NCBI RefSeq assembly: GCF_018139685.1
Contig: NZ_JAGSPN010000005.1
Location: 62,001 to 126,000, forward strand
Direction: 5' to 3'
DNA length: 64,000 nt
From: Cognatundibacterium luofuense
GTDB taxonomy: Bacteria > Pseudomonadota > Gammaproteobacteria > Burkholderiales > Burkholderiaceae_D
Below, piece after piece: positions 51,712-60,627 of the stretch; position 1 is the stretch's first letter, and each line of letters begins with the position of its first letter. Below the pieces are notes generated by a model that did no database searches, had not been told where the DNA came from, and saw only the letters and a list, made by a program, of their open reading frames with translations. Both the position numbers and the translations under genes were made by a program.

Positions 51712-53190
51712 TTACAGCCCGCGTATCCACGCCATGACCGCGGCGGTATCGCTGATATCGCCCTCAAACACTGTTGACGGTGTATGCGGTTCATTATTGC
51801 CACGCGGACGATCACGGTACACTTTGGTCGGCAGATACGCCTTGGCCGGATACGATGACATACTGATTTCGCTGATATCCATGTACACCGTGTCGCCGGA
51901 CGTCTCACGCCCTACGTGAATCGCGCCGAGATTTTTCCACAAATCCACCGCGTCCAGACATGCGGATGCACAGGTGAAATCCGTCAGCACATACACTTTG
52001 CCTTTGTACGGAACCGGCACGACATACGACGAAGGTGCCCCGTCTTCACCGCGCAAAATCGCCGGTTCACGCCACAGCTTCAGCCCCTGCGCTCTGGCAT
52101 CCTTCAGACCCTGTAATACCGATTTCCAGTAGGTGACGGTTTCTTTGTCATAGCCCATCAGTCCGGCAAACATCATGTATTTATCCATGATTTTGATTTT
52201 CTCTTCGGACGGACGCCACTCCACATAGGCTTTCACGGAAGGCTGATATGCCACCGCCTTTTCACCCCAGATTGCGCGTGCCAGCAAACGGCTGTAATGC
52301 GAAGAACCGCCGCCATTGCCGCGCAGATCCAGCACGATGGCATCGGTAGTCTGAAGACGTGCCTGATCTGCGGCGAGTTTTTCCACATACTGATCAATGG
52401 TTTTTGCAGTTTCTTTGCCCGGCGTCGGATCAAAATCACGCAATGCAATCCTGAGCAGATTGTCGCTGTAGTTGTACTCAAATTTTCCACGGAACGGACT
52501 GGTCAGCGCTTGTATCCGTTGCTGCGCGTCGGCTTCACTGATTTCGCGCCAGTTCAGCGTGACGGTTTTTTGTCCGCCACTGCCTTCAAACACGCAGGTC
52601 TTCAGGTCGCTGATGTAAGGGTTTGTGGTTTTCAGGAATAAGCGGTAACTCTGGCGGAATCGTTGTGACTGCAGACTCCAGCGGCCGTAAAAGCGCCCGA
52701 CTCTGTCACTGAGCAAAGCAGCGGCATCGGTGCCATCGCAGGAAACGAGAACATCGCCGGTGGCGGGCAGCGTCGCATCATCCGCACGCGACAGCACCAC
52801 CTGTTTGCCCAGACGTTCTGCGGTCAGAAAACCCGGCCAGAAACGCTGCTTAATGGCAGGCAGTTTGTCGTCGTAAGAATACGATAAATGGCCATCATTG
52901 AATGACGCGACAAACTCACTCATCGCCCAGTAATACGCCCAGAAATCGGTTGCACTGTCACTGCGCTGATTCAGTACCGCCAGCGCGGCATCCATGCGGC
53001 TCACAAATTCCGGATTGCGTTCATCATAAATGCCGGGATGCACACGGGTAATCGCATCGTATAACTCTTTACCGTCGCCGCGCAGTTGCTGCTTCCAGTC
53101 GCGCTCACCACCCGGCCACCAGCCAGCCTGCGCCGTCCCGCTTAATCCGCTCACCACCATTAATGCTGCTGCCCACTGCTTTGCTGTCAT
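51712..53190 (-). CDS. Secreted S41 family peptidase
   Basis: 492 residues with a signal peptide (TAKQWAAALMVVSGLSGTAQAG). The tail-specific-protease-like core begins near residue 280: AIVLDLRGNGGGSSHYSRLLARAIWG, then GKVYVLTDFTCASACLDAVDLWKNLG, where the Ser in CAS-A-C is the likely nucleophile, and VGRETSGDTVYMD. The N-terminal half (FNDGHLSYSYDD) resembles other S41 relatives. The expected place is the periplasm or outside. No genes of a shared operon are evident. Confidence 0.87.
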   Translation of the reverse strand: MTAKQWAAALMVVSGLSGTAQAGWWPGGERDWKQQLRGDGKELYDAITRVHPGIYDERNPEFVSRMDAALAVLNQRSDSATDFWAYYWAMSEFVASFNDGHLSYSYDDKLPAIKQRFWPGFLTAERLGKQVVLSRADDATLPATGDVLVSCDGTDAAALLSDRVGRFYGRWSLQSQRFRQSYRLFLKTTNPYISDLKTCVFEGSGGQKTVTLNWREISEADAQQRIQALTSPFRGKFEYNYSDNLLRIALRDFDPTPGKETAKTIDQYVEKLAADQARLQTTDAIVLDLRGNGGGSSHYSRLLARAIWGEKAVAYQPSVKAYVEWRPSEEKIKIMDKYMMFAGLMGYDKETVTYWKSVLQGLKDARAQGLKLWREPAILRGEDGAPSSYVVPVPYKGKVYVLTDFTCASACLDAVDLWKNLGAIHVGRETSGDTVYMDISEISMSSYPAKAYLPTKVYRDRPRGNNEPHTPSTVFEGDISDTAAVMAWIRGL

Positions 53191-53352
53191 GAAGTGCTCC
53201 CCCTTCTGATTTCTTATTTACAAAAGCTGCGACACCGGATGCCAGAGAATGCAATTTTCATAAACAGGATGTCAAGAAAATCAGATCAGTGCGTCGTTTT
53301 TACGGTGCGAAGTCAGACCAAAGACAACAGCGAAAACAGGAGGCAAAAAAAA

Positions 53353-53373
53353 GAGGCGATCAGCGATCGCCTC
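53353..53373 (-). terminator. Rho-independent terminator of phoX-like gene
   Basis: Stem GAGGCGATC / GATCGCCTC with loop AGC. On the minus strand the T-run TTTTTTTT follows. It lies 80 bp after the phoX-like stop. Confidence 0.85.
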
Positions 53374-53410
53374 CAAGGATACCGGAGAGTTGTCAGCAGC
53401 CATGATGGCT

Positions 53411-53437
53411 GCTGTTCCTGCTGTTCCTGCTGTTCCT
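53411..53437. repeat. Three tandem 9-bp units GCTGTTCCT
   Basis: Three perfect GCTGTTCCT units with a fourth degenerate one (GGTGTTACT) between the phoX-like gene stop and its terminator. It is a short slippage-type tandem repeat in a 3' untranslated region. Confidence 0.8.
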
Positions 53438-53452
53438 GGTGTTACTTCAGTT

Positions 53453-55435
53453 TCAGACCTTACCGAGCTTAACGCTGGTCGCGTCTGCGGTCAGATAACC
53501 GACAGCGGCAGCAAAGCGGTCTTTGTAGTTGGCGCGGACCAGCGGGTCCAGTGTCGCTTTGACTTTCGCATGCAATGTGGAATCCCAGTCACCAGGATGC
53601 TGGAAGTTGCTGGTGATGTAAGTCCAGCCGTTAATATCATCCGCCACGGACAAACCGGTTGCTTCCGCACCGGCTGGCATCGATACCAGACGCGACAGCG
53701 TTTTCGTATCTACGTTGTATGCCCAGACGAAATTGTTCACGTGCTGACCGCTGTCTTCACCGATAAACAGAGTGCGCAGTTTTTCCGAGAATTTCAGGTT
53801 GTCCGGATTGGCGATTTTGTCAGGATTACCGAGGTTACCCAGCGCATCCGCAGCAATATCTTCACCGGCCAGCAGTGTTTTGCTGGAAGCTGGCATCCAT
53901 TCGCTGTTGATTGCACCACCTGCTGTGTCTTTCAGACCACCGGTCAGTGTGTGTGCCAGCACCATACCGGCTTTCAGACGTACCGGAATATTGATATTCG
54001 CATTCGGATCCCATGCCTTGTCATTGGTCACCATGGAATTCTGTACGTTTTGCAGTGCAGAGTAAGCAATCTTATCTTTAATATTGACAGTCGTACCTTC
54101 CATCTTGGTGAAGGCCATCGAACCGCCTGCCAGTGCTGCGTAACGATGCGTTTCGAGGAAGGCAGCAGCTTTTTCCATACCCGGTTTCAGCTTGATCCAT
54201 TGCACACCACCATTGAAATAAATCTTGGTGAAGCTGGTATCTTTCGGATCTGTCGTCGACACAGTCATGATGTCGGCTGGCTTCAGCGTATTCGCGAGAT
54301 TTTCGATTTCTGCGCTGGTTGCGGAACCGAGTTTGATCCAGTTGATCTTCGCGCCTGCGGCTGCAGGATCAGTCGACAGACCGGCATCAAATTTCGCCAC
54401 ATACAACGTACCGGAAGACAAATCTTTTTCTTTATCTGCTACGAAAGCAAACAAACCACCGTTGGTTGCATCATCGCCCATCAGCGCAGTGCGGTTGTCC
54501 GGCATGACCTGAATCAGTTCGTGCGAAATACGGCCCATGCAGTAATGTTTTTTGATGCTGCCGGTACCGTCCGGATTGACTGTCACTTCCGGCAGATGGC
54601 CGTAGTGGTATGGATTCGCCTTGCTTGCATCGCCATACAGATTGGTACTGTAAGCGGCAAACATGGTGTTACTGGCGATAGTGAATGCATCCGGTTCGTA
54701 TTCTTCACTGGACAAATGCGTACCCCATGGCGACAGGCTGGCACCGCAGGTAATCCACAGACCTTTGACCGAAGAAGTATCGACATTGTGGTATTTCACC
54801 AGACTCAGCTTACCGGTGGACTGATCCTGATCCAGCGTCAGTACAGCGATCGGGGATGGCAGTGTGCCGTAAGTGGAACCACCGTCAACGCCTGCTTCTG
54901 CCTGGTTACGGGTCGTGTATTCAAACTGCACCACCGCAAATACCGGTTTGCCTTTAACACCGGCAACGTTTGCATTGGCAACGGTAATCAGGCTGGTACC
55001 GTCCGGGCTGTCAGAGAAGAACTGGCGCTCTTTACCGGCCACCGATTTATCCATAATCGGCTTATTGTTGATATCAAAATAACCACCGGCCAGAATTTTG
55101 CCGCCTTTACCATCATCTACCAGATCACCGGTAGTAAAGAATGACTGGTATGCCAGTTTATACGATACGGTGGAATTGTCGCTGAGCGTGACATTCAGCG
55201 CAGAGGCAACCGTTGTCGCCGCCATTTTTGCCGGCACAGTCAGATCCGGTGCTGCCATTGCTGCGAAAGCCGCAGAAACAAAGCTGGCGGCCGGTGCGAC
55301 TACTGGCGCAGAAGAGGAAGAACCGCCACAGGCGCTCAGTAAGCCTGCTGTGGATGCTGCACCGAGTGGAAGTAATGGTGCACCTGCCAGAAATTTCAGG
55401 GCCTTGCGGCGGCCTGGTTGCATTGCTTGAGTCAT
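53453..55435 (-). CDS. PhoX-like (DUF839) secreted phosphatase family protein
   Basis: 660 residues. The N-terminus RRKALKFLAGAPLLPLGAASTAGLLSACGG is Tat-like with a double Arg, and the LSAC block could also be a lipobox, so both export routes are possible. The DUF839/PhoX signature appears as CGASLSPWGTHLSSEEYEP. Other parts contain KHYCMGRISHELIQVMPDNRTALMGDD and TLFIGEDSGQHVNNFVWAYN. PhoX enzymes hydrolyse phosphate esters with calcium and iron. This member has SSEE where classical PhoX has TCEE, so activity should not be assumed. Confidence 0.85.
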   Translation of the reverse strand: MTQAMQPGRRKALKFLAGAPLLPLGAASTAGLLSACGGSSSSAPVVAPAASFVSAAFAAMAAPDLTVPAKMAATTVASALNVTLSDNSTVSYKLAYQSFFTTGDLVDDGKGGKILAGGYFDINNKPIMDKSVAGKERQFFSDSPDGTSLITVANANVAGVKGKPVFAVVQFEYTTRNQAEAGVDGGSTYGTLPSPIAVLTLDQDQSTGKLSLVKYHNVDTSSVKGLWITCGASLSPWGTHLSSEEYEPDAFTIASNTMFAAYSTNLYGDASKANPYHYGHLPEVTVNPDGTGSIKKHYCMGRISHELIQVMPDNRTALMGDDATNGGLFAFVADKEKDLSSGTLYVAKFDAGLSTDPAAAGAKINWIKLGSATSAEIENLANTLKPADIMTVSTTDPKDTSFTKIYFNGGVQWIKLKPGMEKAAAFLETHRYAALAGGSMAFTKMEGTTVNIKDKIAYSALQNVQNSMVTNDKAWDPNANINIPVRLKAGMVLAHTLTGGLKDTAGGAINSEWMPASSKTLLAGEDIAADALGNLGNPDKIANPDNLKFSEKLRTLFIGEDSGQHVNNFVWAYNVDTKTLSRLVSMPAGAEATGLSVADDINGWTYITSNFQHPGDWDSTLHAKVKATLDPLVRANYKDRFAAAVGYLTADATSVKLGKV

Positions 55436-55630
55436 TTTTCGTTCCGCTGATTCTGCCGGCGCAGCTGGCCGGCGGGTTAAAAGAATTCGTTGTCATCCGG
55501 AAAGGACGCGGGAACGAAGTGTATTTTTCCTTTATGACAGCAAAATGAAATAGGCATACCGGTCAGATGAATTATTTTCCAGCATGCGGTAATTTTCTGG
55601 TTTGCAAGCTTCAAAACCGGCGCAATATTT

Positions 55631-55647
55631 TTGCAACTGAGTTGCAA
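55631..55647. promoter_or_regulatory. Candidate Zur box upstream of zur
   Basis: TTGCAAC-TGA-GTTGCAA, a perfect dyad 45 bp before the zur ATG. A nearly identical dyad (TTGCAAC-AGA-GTTGCGA) lies before the genes leading to the ZnuD-like receptor. Both being near zinc genes supports a Zur operator. Confidence 0.65.
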
Positions 55648-55692
55648 GTTCAGGCATAATGCGACTCCTTTCGCGTTTTACCGCTCCGGATT

Positions 55693-56181
55693 ATGGCACC
55701 TGACCTGAGTATTCCCTCTAAAGCTCTGCTGAAAGAAGCAGACCGCCAGTTGCGCGCCTTTAGCGTAAGAGTTACCGCATCGCGACTTGATGTGCTGTGT
55801 GTGCTGCTGCGTGCAAGGCGCGCGCTGACCCATCAGGAAATCCATGACGACATACCGGATCTGGATCGCGTAACGCTGTACCGCACGCTGGATTGCCTGA
55901 CTGAACACGGCATCGCTCACAAAATTTCCGGCGATGACCGCGTGTTCCGCTATGCCAGCCAGCAGCATACGCTGCAGGCTGTCAGCAATCATCAGCACAG
56001 CCATTTCAAGTGCACACGCTGCGCACAGATTTTTTGTCTGGATGAATCCTTATCCGCAACACAATTGCCGGAAACGCTGAACACCAGCCTGCAAGCCATT
56101 ATGGGCGCAGGCTATGTTTGCCACGAACTCGAACTGACCATTAAAGGCTGGTGCAAACACTGCGCCAGCCTGTCTGAATAA
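55693..56181 (+). CDS. zur: Fur family zinc regulator (Zur)
   Basis: 162 residues with the Fur winged helix (VRVTASRLDVLCVLLRARRALTHQEIHDDIPDLDRVTLYRTLDCLTEHGI) and C-terminal metal sites: HQHSHFKCTRCAQIFCLDE and CKHC near the end. The two CxxC pairs (CTRC, CKHC) fit the structural zinc site. It is assigned to Zur and not to Fur because the next genes are a COG0523 zinc chaperone and, downstream, a ZnuD-like receptor. A palindrome at 55631 suggests autoregulation. Confidence 0.85.
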   Translation: MAPDLSIPSKALLKEADRQLRAFSVRVTASRLDVLCVLLRARRALTHQEIHDDIPDLDRVTLYRTLDCLTEHGIAHKISGDDRVFRYASQQHTLQAVSNHQHSHFKCTRCAQIFCLDESLSATQLPETLNTSLQAIMGAGYVCHELELTIKGWCKHCASLSE

Positions 56182-56204
56182 ACGCATACTGACGAGGAGC
56201 TTGT

Positions 56205-57296
56205 ATGGCTTTGATTCCCACCACCATCCTGACCGGCTTTCTGGGTGCCGGTAAAACCACGCTGCTGAACCGCATCCTGCAGGAACAGCACGGCATGAAA
56301 ATCGCCGTGATTGAAAATGAATTCGGTCAGGAAAATATCGACCATGAAATTCTGGTGCAGGACACGCGTGAGCAAATCGTGGAAATGAGCAACGGCTGCA
56401 TTTGCTGCACCGTACGCGGTGACCTGATCGTGGCACTGGGCAATCTGATCGCTCGCCGCAATGCCGGTGAAATCGACTTTGAACGGGTCGTGATTGAAAC
56501 CACCGGTCTGGCCAATCCCGGCCCGGTTGCACAGACTTTTTTCATGGATGAAGAAATCGGCATGCACTATATGCTGGATGCCGTCGTCACGCTGGTCGAT
56601 GCACGTCATGCAATGCAACAACTCGATGAACATGAAGAAGCCCAGCGTCAGGTCGGTTTTGCTGACAAAATTCTGCTCTCCAAAACCGATTTATCCGATC
56701 CGGCTTCGGTGCAGGCACTGCGCTCCCGCCTGATTCATATGAATCCGCGCGCCACGATTGGCGAAGTACATTTCGGCAAAGTAGATATCCGCGAAGTATT
56801 TGATCTGAAAGGTTTCCACCTGAATGCGAAACTGGAACTGGACCCGGATTTCCTGAAAGCCAGCGGCCACGATGAACATGATCACCATCATCACGATCAC
56901 GAAGGCCACGACTGTGATGAACACTGCAGCCATGATCACGACCACCATGACGGCCATGATCACAAACATCAGCACAATCATCACGACAGCCACCACAGCG
57001 ACGACATCGCAGCCTTTGTTTTCCGCAGCGAACGTCCGTTCAATACCGCGAAGCTGGATGAGTTTCTGGGCGGCATGGTGCAGGTATTCGGCCCGCGCAT
57101 GCTGCGCTACAAAGGAGTGTTGTATATGGAAAACGCTGAGCGTAAGGTGATTTTCCAGGGAGTTCACCAGATTATGGGGACAGATCTCGGAATGAAGTGG
57201 GAAGATGGCGAAACAAAACAAAGCAAAATGGTCTTTATTGGCAAAAATTTACCAAAAGAAGCATTAATTGAAGGATTAGAGCAATGTTTGGTATAA
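56205..57296 (+). CDS. COG0523 GTPase, zinc chaperone-like, His-rich
   Basis: 363 residues. Walker A GFLGAGKTTLLN (11-22), the metal motif GCICC (Cys65, Cys67, Cys68) and VIETTGLANPGPV of the G3-G4 region are present. A His/Asp-rich stretch at about residues 220-266 contains many His and some Cys (HDCDEHCSHDHDHHDGH) and should bind several metal ions. The C-terminal CobW_C domain ends LGMKWEDGETKQSKMVFIGKNL. It lies 23 bp after zur, so a role in zinc delivery under limitation is inferred. Confidence 0.9.
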   Translation: MALIPTTILTGFLGAGKTTLLNRILQEQHGMKIAVIENEFGQENIDHEILVQDTREQIVEMSNGCICCTVRGDLIVALGNLIARRNAGEIDFERVVIETTGLANPGPVAQTFFMDEEIGMHYMLDAVVTLVDARHAMQQLDEHEEAQRQVGFADKILLSKTDLSDPASVQALRSRLIHMNPRATIGEVHFGKVDIREVFDLKGFHLNAKLELDPDFLKASGHDEHDHHHHDHEGHDCDEHCSHDHDHHDGHDHKHQHNHHDSHHSDDIAAFVFRSERPFNTAKLDEFLGGMVQVFGPRMLRYKGVLYMENAERKVIFQGVHQIMGTDLGMKWEDGETKQSKMVFIGKNLPKEALIEGLEQCLV

Positions 57297-57441
57297 ACTA
57301 ACGGGCTGCTGTGCCGGACCATTTCTGTTTGGGCAACAAACCCCGGCAGATTCCTGCACAGTCTGGGGAGGATAGTCCGGAATCGCGATGCCTGTTTCCA
57401 CGCATCCTATGTATTAACCCGTTGTATCGAAAGTCTGCGAA

Positions 57442-57897
57442 GTGGCAACTAAATCATCTAAATCGACTGCAACTGTCAGCGCACCTCAAGCTCTGCTTAC
57501 CGAAGCGGAAATCCTCGCCATGGGCGAAAAGGATTACATGAATGCCGCACAGCTTGCTTTTTTTAAAGCTCGCCTGCAGCAACTGGAAAAGGACCTGCTC
57601 AAGAACGCCGACGAAACGACTGAACATCTTCGCGAAACCGTTCTGGTACCTGATCCGGCTGACCGCGCCACCATCGAAGAAGAGCATGCGCTGGAATTGC
57701 GCACCCGTGACCGCGAACGCAAACTGCTGAAAAAAGTGCAGCAAGCCATCGTGAGCATTGACGAAGGAGACTACGGCTGGTGTGAAGAAACCGGTGAACC
57801 CATCGGTATTCCTCGCCTGCTTGCCCGTCCGACAGCAACCCTGTCGCTGGAGGCACAGCAGCGCCGTGAAATGAAACAGAAGCTGTACGGCGACTGA
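57442..57897 (+). CDS. dksA: DksA, RNA polymerase-binding regulator, one-cysteine type
   Basis: 151 residues with the DksA coiled coil (MNAAQLAFFKARLQQLEKDLLKNADETTEHLRE) and globular part. The tip Asp pair is present (VPDPADRATIEEE). Only one of the four zinc cysteines remains (YGWCEETGEPIGIPRLLARPTATLSLEAQ; positions 2-4 are Thr, Ser and Ala), so zinc should not be needed for folding. This is common in Burkholderiales, and in Pseudomonas a similar paralogue is zinc-regulated. It binds RNA polymerase with ppGpp. It follows the COG0523 gene by 145 bp and may have its own promoter. Confidence 0.93.
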   Translation: MATKSSKSTATVSAPQALLTEAEILAMGEKDYMNAAQLAFFKARLQQLEKDLLKNADETTEHLRETVLVPDPADRATIEEEHALELRTRDRERKLLKKVQQAIVSIDEGDYGWCEETGEPIGIPRLLARPTATLSLEAQQRREMKQKLYGD

Positions 57898-57929
57898 TTT
57901 TTGTTTCCTGACTGACATCACGTCAAAAG

Positions 57930-57957
57930 GCGTGCAGGTTTCTGCACGCTTTTTTTA
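57930..57957 (+). terminator. Rho-independent terminator of dksA
   Basis: Stem GCGTGCAG / CTGCACGC with loop GTTT, followed by TTTTTTTA, 33 bp after the dksA stop. Confidence 0.92.
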
Positions 57958-57964
57958 TTTTTAT

Positions 57965-57981
57965 TTGCAACAGAGTTGCGA
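57965..57981. promoter_or_regulatory. Candidate Zur box upstream of znuD unit
   Basis: TTGCAAC-AGA-GTTGCGA differs from the zur-upstream dyad at two positions only. It lies about 80 bp before the small membrane-protein gene and its downstream receptor, in a likely promoter position. Confidence 0.65.
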
Positions 57982-58062
57982 TAAACTCGCCAGCAAGCGG
58001 AACTCCCGCTGATTTTTCCGGTCACAATCCGGTATTCACTCTGACATCCTGCTGAATTGCGT

Positions 58063-58449
58063 ATGCCAAACCTGTTTCCTGTACTGCGCCGCCTGCACCG
58101 CCGCAGCCGTCACTGGCTGATGTGGCTGTTGCTGCCTGCGCTGCTGCTGGGGCAATGGACGGGCTTCACGCACAAGCTGGTGCATGCAGGCTGGCAAAAC
58201 GGTAAGGTGCAAACCCTGATGCCGCAATCCGGCCTGCTGCGCGATCTGATGCCACAGTCAGCGGAAGATTCTCTGCTGCACTCGTGCGCACTGACCGATG
58301 CCAGTTTTGCTGCGGACTATCTGCATTTCACGCCGCCTGTGGCAGCGATGCTCACCGTCGGTGCAGTGATGCAAGCCTTTCCTCCCCAGATCATCTGGCT
58401 CGCCAGTCTGAGACTGGCCTTCTCTTCACGCGCCCCGCCTGCAATCTGA
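58063..58449 (+). CDS. Small membrane-anchored protein of unknown function
   Basis: 128 residues from the ATG at 58063 with one N-terminal hydrophobic segment (HWLMWLLLPALLLGQWTGF) followed by LHSCALTDASFAADYLHF and a terminal LAFSSRAPP block. The layout resembles small proteins that sit next to TonB-dependent receptor genes, but I do not recognise the family with certainty. It lies between the candidate Zur box and the receptor gene, in the same direction, so a zinc-responsive role is inferred. Confidence 0.65.
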   Translation: MPNLFPVLRRLHRRSRHWLMWLLLPALLLGQWTGFTHKLVHAGWQNGKVQTLMPQSGLLRDLMPQSAEDSLLHSCALTDASFAADYLHFTPPVAAMLTVGAVMQAFPPQIIWLASLRLAFSSRAPPAI

Positions 58450-58534
58450 ATCTCTGATGAATGTTGTCCTGCACACGCCGCCGGCGATGCAGGCTGTTTC
58501 CGTTTTTCTCTGATTTCTTGTTTCAGGATTGAAT

Positions 58535-60535
58535 ATGCGTCTGTCTTTATCTCTGACAGCAGCTGCGGCTGCCGTTTTGTCTGCTTTTACCTGCTCACCT
58601 GTCTTCGCCGAAGAAGCTTCCTCTGTCATCATCAGTGCCAACCCGCTCGGTAAATCCGAAGAAATGCAGGTGCTGACACCGGCCAAAATCCTGACCGGCA
58701 ATGAATTACGGAATAAACTCAGTACTTCCCTCGGCGATACACTGAGCGGCGAACTGGGCGTTTCCGCATCCGGTTTCGGTGCGGCGGCATCGCGCCCGGT
58801 CATTCGCGGCCTCGAAGGTCCGCGTATCAAAATTCTGCAGAACGGCATGGGCGTTGCGGATGTATCCAGTCTGTCTAACGATCATGCGGTAGCCACTGAA
58901 AGTGCAACCGCACAACAAATTGAAGTGCTGCGCGGCCCGGCTTCCCTGCTGTACGGCAGCGGCGCGATTGGCGGTTTAGTCAATGTCGTGGATAAACGGA
59001 TTCCAACCGAAGTCACCGGTAAAACCAGCGGCGAGGCGGAATTGCGTGCCGGTAGCGGTAACGATGAGAAAAGTGGCAGTTTTTCGCTGGACGGATCGGC
59101 GCAACAATGGGCATGGCATCTGGAAGGCAATAAACGCCGCACCGGTGATTATGCCATTCCGGGTTTTGCACGTCAGAACGATGCCGGTTCGCAGAATGGC
59201 CGGCTGGCGTCCAGTTTTACCCGCGCCCAAAATCTGAGTGCCGGTGCATCCTACATTGGCAACTGGGGTTATGCCGGTATGTCGTTTGAAAATCTGCAGC
59301 AGACTTACGGCATTCCGACCGATGAACGTTCTTTCATCGACTTACGTCAGAACCGCACCGATTTCGACAGCCTGATTAAAAAGCCTTTCAGCGGCTTTGA
59401 AGACCTGAGTCTGAAACTCAGCCACACCGATTATCAGCATACGGAAAACCAGCAGGATGGTACGCCGGATACCCGCTTCAAAAATAAAACGACAGAAGCA
59501 CGTCTGAGCATGAAACATCTGGCGATTGCAGGCTGGCAGGGCAGTATCGGTCTGCAAGCGCAGCGCGAAAATTTCTCTGCACTGGCGGTCGCGACCGGGC
59601 GCTCGGACACGATTCCGGCGACCAGTTCCGATGCTTACGCTTTGTTCGCAGTGGAAGAAAAACAAATGGGCGACTGGCTACACAGCGTCGGTGCCCGTAT
59701 TGAAAACGTCAGCCGCAATCCTGAACAACAATCCGCGCTGCCTGCGCGCAGTTTCCGTCTGTGGTCAGCTTCTGCAGGGTCGTTGTGGCAATTCACACCG
59801 GGCTATGCAGCGGGTGTCAGTTTCTCGCTGGCACAACGTGCACCGGCAACCGAAGAGCTGTATTCACAGGGGCCACATGAATCAACCGCGACATTTGATA
59901 TCGGTGATAACGGTCTGAAAAAAGAAGAATCACGCAATCTGGAACTGAGTCTGCAGAAAAATACCGGTTTGCATCGCTGGAAAATTAATGCGTTTTATAA
60001 CGCAGTCAATAATTATGTTTACGGACAAACTGACGGCAGCCGCGTCGATGAAGAAGGCAATGCCGCCGCAGACGGTGAATTTCTGATGCGTCACTGGAAA
60101 CAGGCCAAAGCACATCTGTACGGCGTTGAAGGTGAATGGATATACAACCACAGCGGCGAAGGCTGGTCCGGTCGTGTGTTCGGCGACCTGTCACGCGGCT
60201 ATCTGGATAATGCCGGCAATCTGCCACTGCAACCTGCCGTCCGCACCGGCTTTGATATCGGCTACCGTCAGGGTGTATGGCGCACGACACTGCGTACGCT
60301 GCATGCAATGAAGCAGGACAGACTGGCCAGCTTTGAGAACTTTGTGACCCCGTCGTATACCAAAATGGATCTGGATATCACATGGACACAATCCTTACCG
60401 GCAGCGCAGCTGACCTGGTTCCTGACCGCTAAAAATATCCTGAATCAGGATATTCGTTTATCGACATCAATTCTGCGTGAAACAGTGCCTCAACAAGGTC
60501 GCCATCTGGCAGCCGGCGTGCGCGTCAGCTTCTGA
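58535..60535 (+). CDS. znuD: TonB-dependent receptor, ZnuD-like
   Basis: 666 residues with signal peptide MRLSLSLTAAAAAVLSAFTCSPVFAEE. The plug reads SSVIISANPLG..LTPAKILTGNELRNKLSTSLGDTLSGELGVSASGFGAAASRPVIRGLEGPRIKILQNGMGVADVSSLSNDHAV, the ZnuD/plug pattern, followed by a 22-strand-type barrel ending VRVSF. It probably imports zinc or zinc-bound compounds across the outer membrane with TonB energy. AGGA precedes the ATG by eight bases. A terminator follows at 60602. Confidence 0.85.
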   Translation: MRLSLSLTAAAAAVLSAFTCSPVFAEEASSVIISANPLGKSEEMQVLTPAKILTGNELRNKLSTSLGDTLSGELGVSASGFGAAASRPVIRGLEGPRIKILQNGMGVADVSSLSNDHAVATESATAQQIEVLRGPASLLYGSGAIGGLVNVVDKRIPTEVTGKTSGEAELRAGSGNDEKSGSFSLDGSAQQWAWHLEGNKRRTGDYAIPGFARQNDAGSQNGRLASSFTRAQNLSAGASYIGNWGYAGMSFENLQQTYGIPTDERSFIDLRQNRTDFDSLIKKPFSGFEDLSLKLSHTDYQHTENQQDGTPDTRFKNKTTEARLSMKHLAIAGWQGSIGLQAQRENFSALAVATGRSDTIPATSSDAYALFAVEEKQMGDWLHSVGARIENVSRNPEQQSALPARSFRLWSASAGSLWQFTPGYAAGVSFSLAQRAPATEELYSQGPHESTATFDIGDNGLKKEESRNLELSLQKNTGLHRWKINAFYNAVNNYVYGQTDGSRVDEEGNAAADGEFLMRHWKQAKAHLYGVEGEWIYNHSGEGWSGRVFGDLSRGYLDNAGNLPLQPAVRTGFDIGYRQGVWRTTLRTLHAMKQDRLASFENFVTPSYTKMDLDITWTQSLPAAQLTWFLTAKNILNQDIRLSTSILRETVPQQGRHLAAGVRVSF

Positions 60536-60601
60536 TGCGGCAGCTTCCGTGTTACGAATTGTAATAAGGAAATAAGGGCAGCTCACTACTGACGCCCTCG
60601 G

Positions 60602-60627
60602 AAAGGCGGAGAATTCCGCCTTTTTTG
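60602..60627 (+). terminator. Rho-independent terminator of znuD
   Basis: Stem AAAGGCGGA / TCCGCCTTT with a short loop and a following TTTTTG, 67 bp after the znuD stop. Confidence 0.85.

Noticed and set aside
53411-53446. A CRISPR-like or regulatory tandem array
   Set aside because: It is only three 9-bp units and a degenerate fourth without spacers, so it is a slippage microrepeat.
53390-55144. A 584-codon open frame antisense to the phoX-like gene
   Set aside because: It has no known motifs, runs opposite a clear DUF839 gene with a signal peptide, and its Cys/His/Phe-rich text is typical of a shadow frame.
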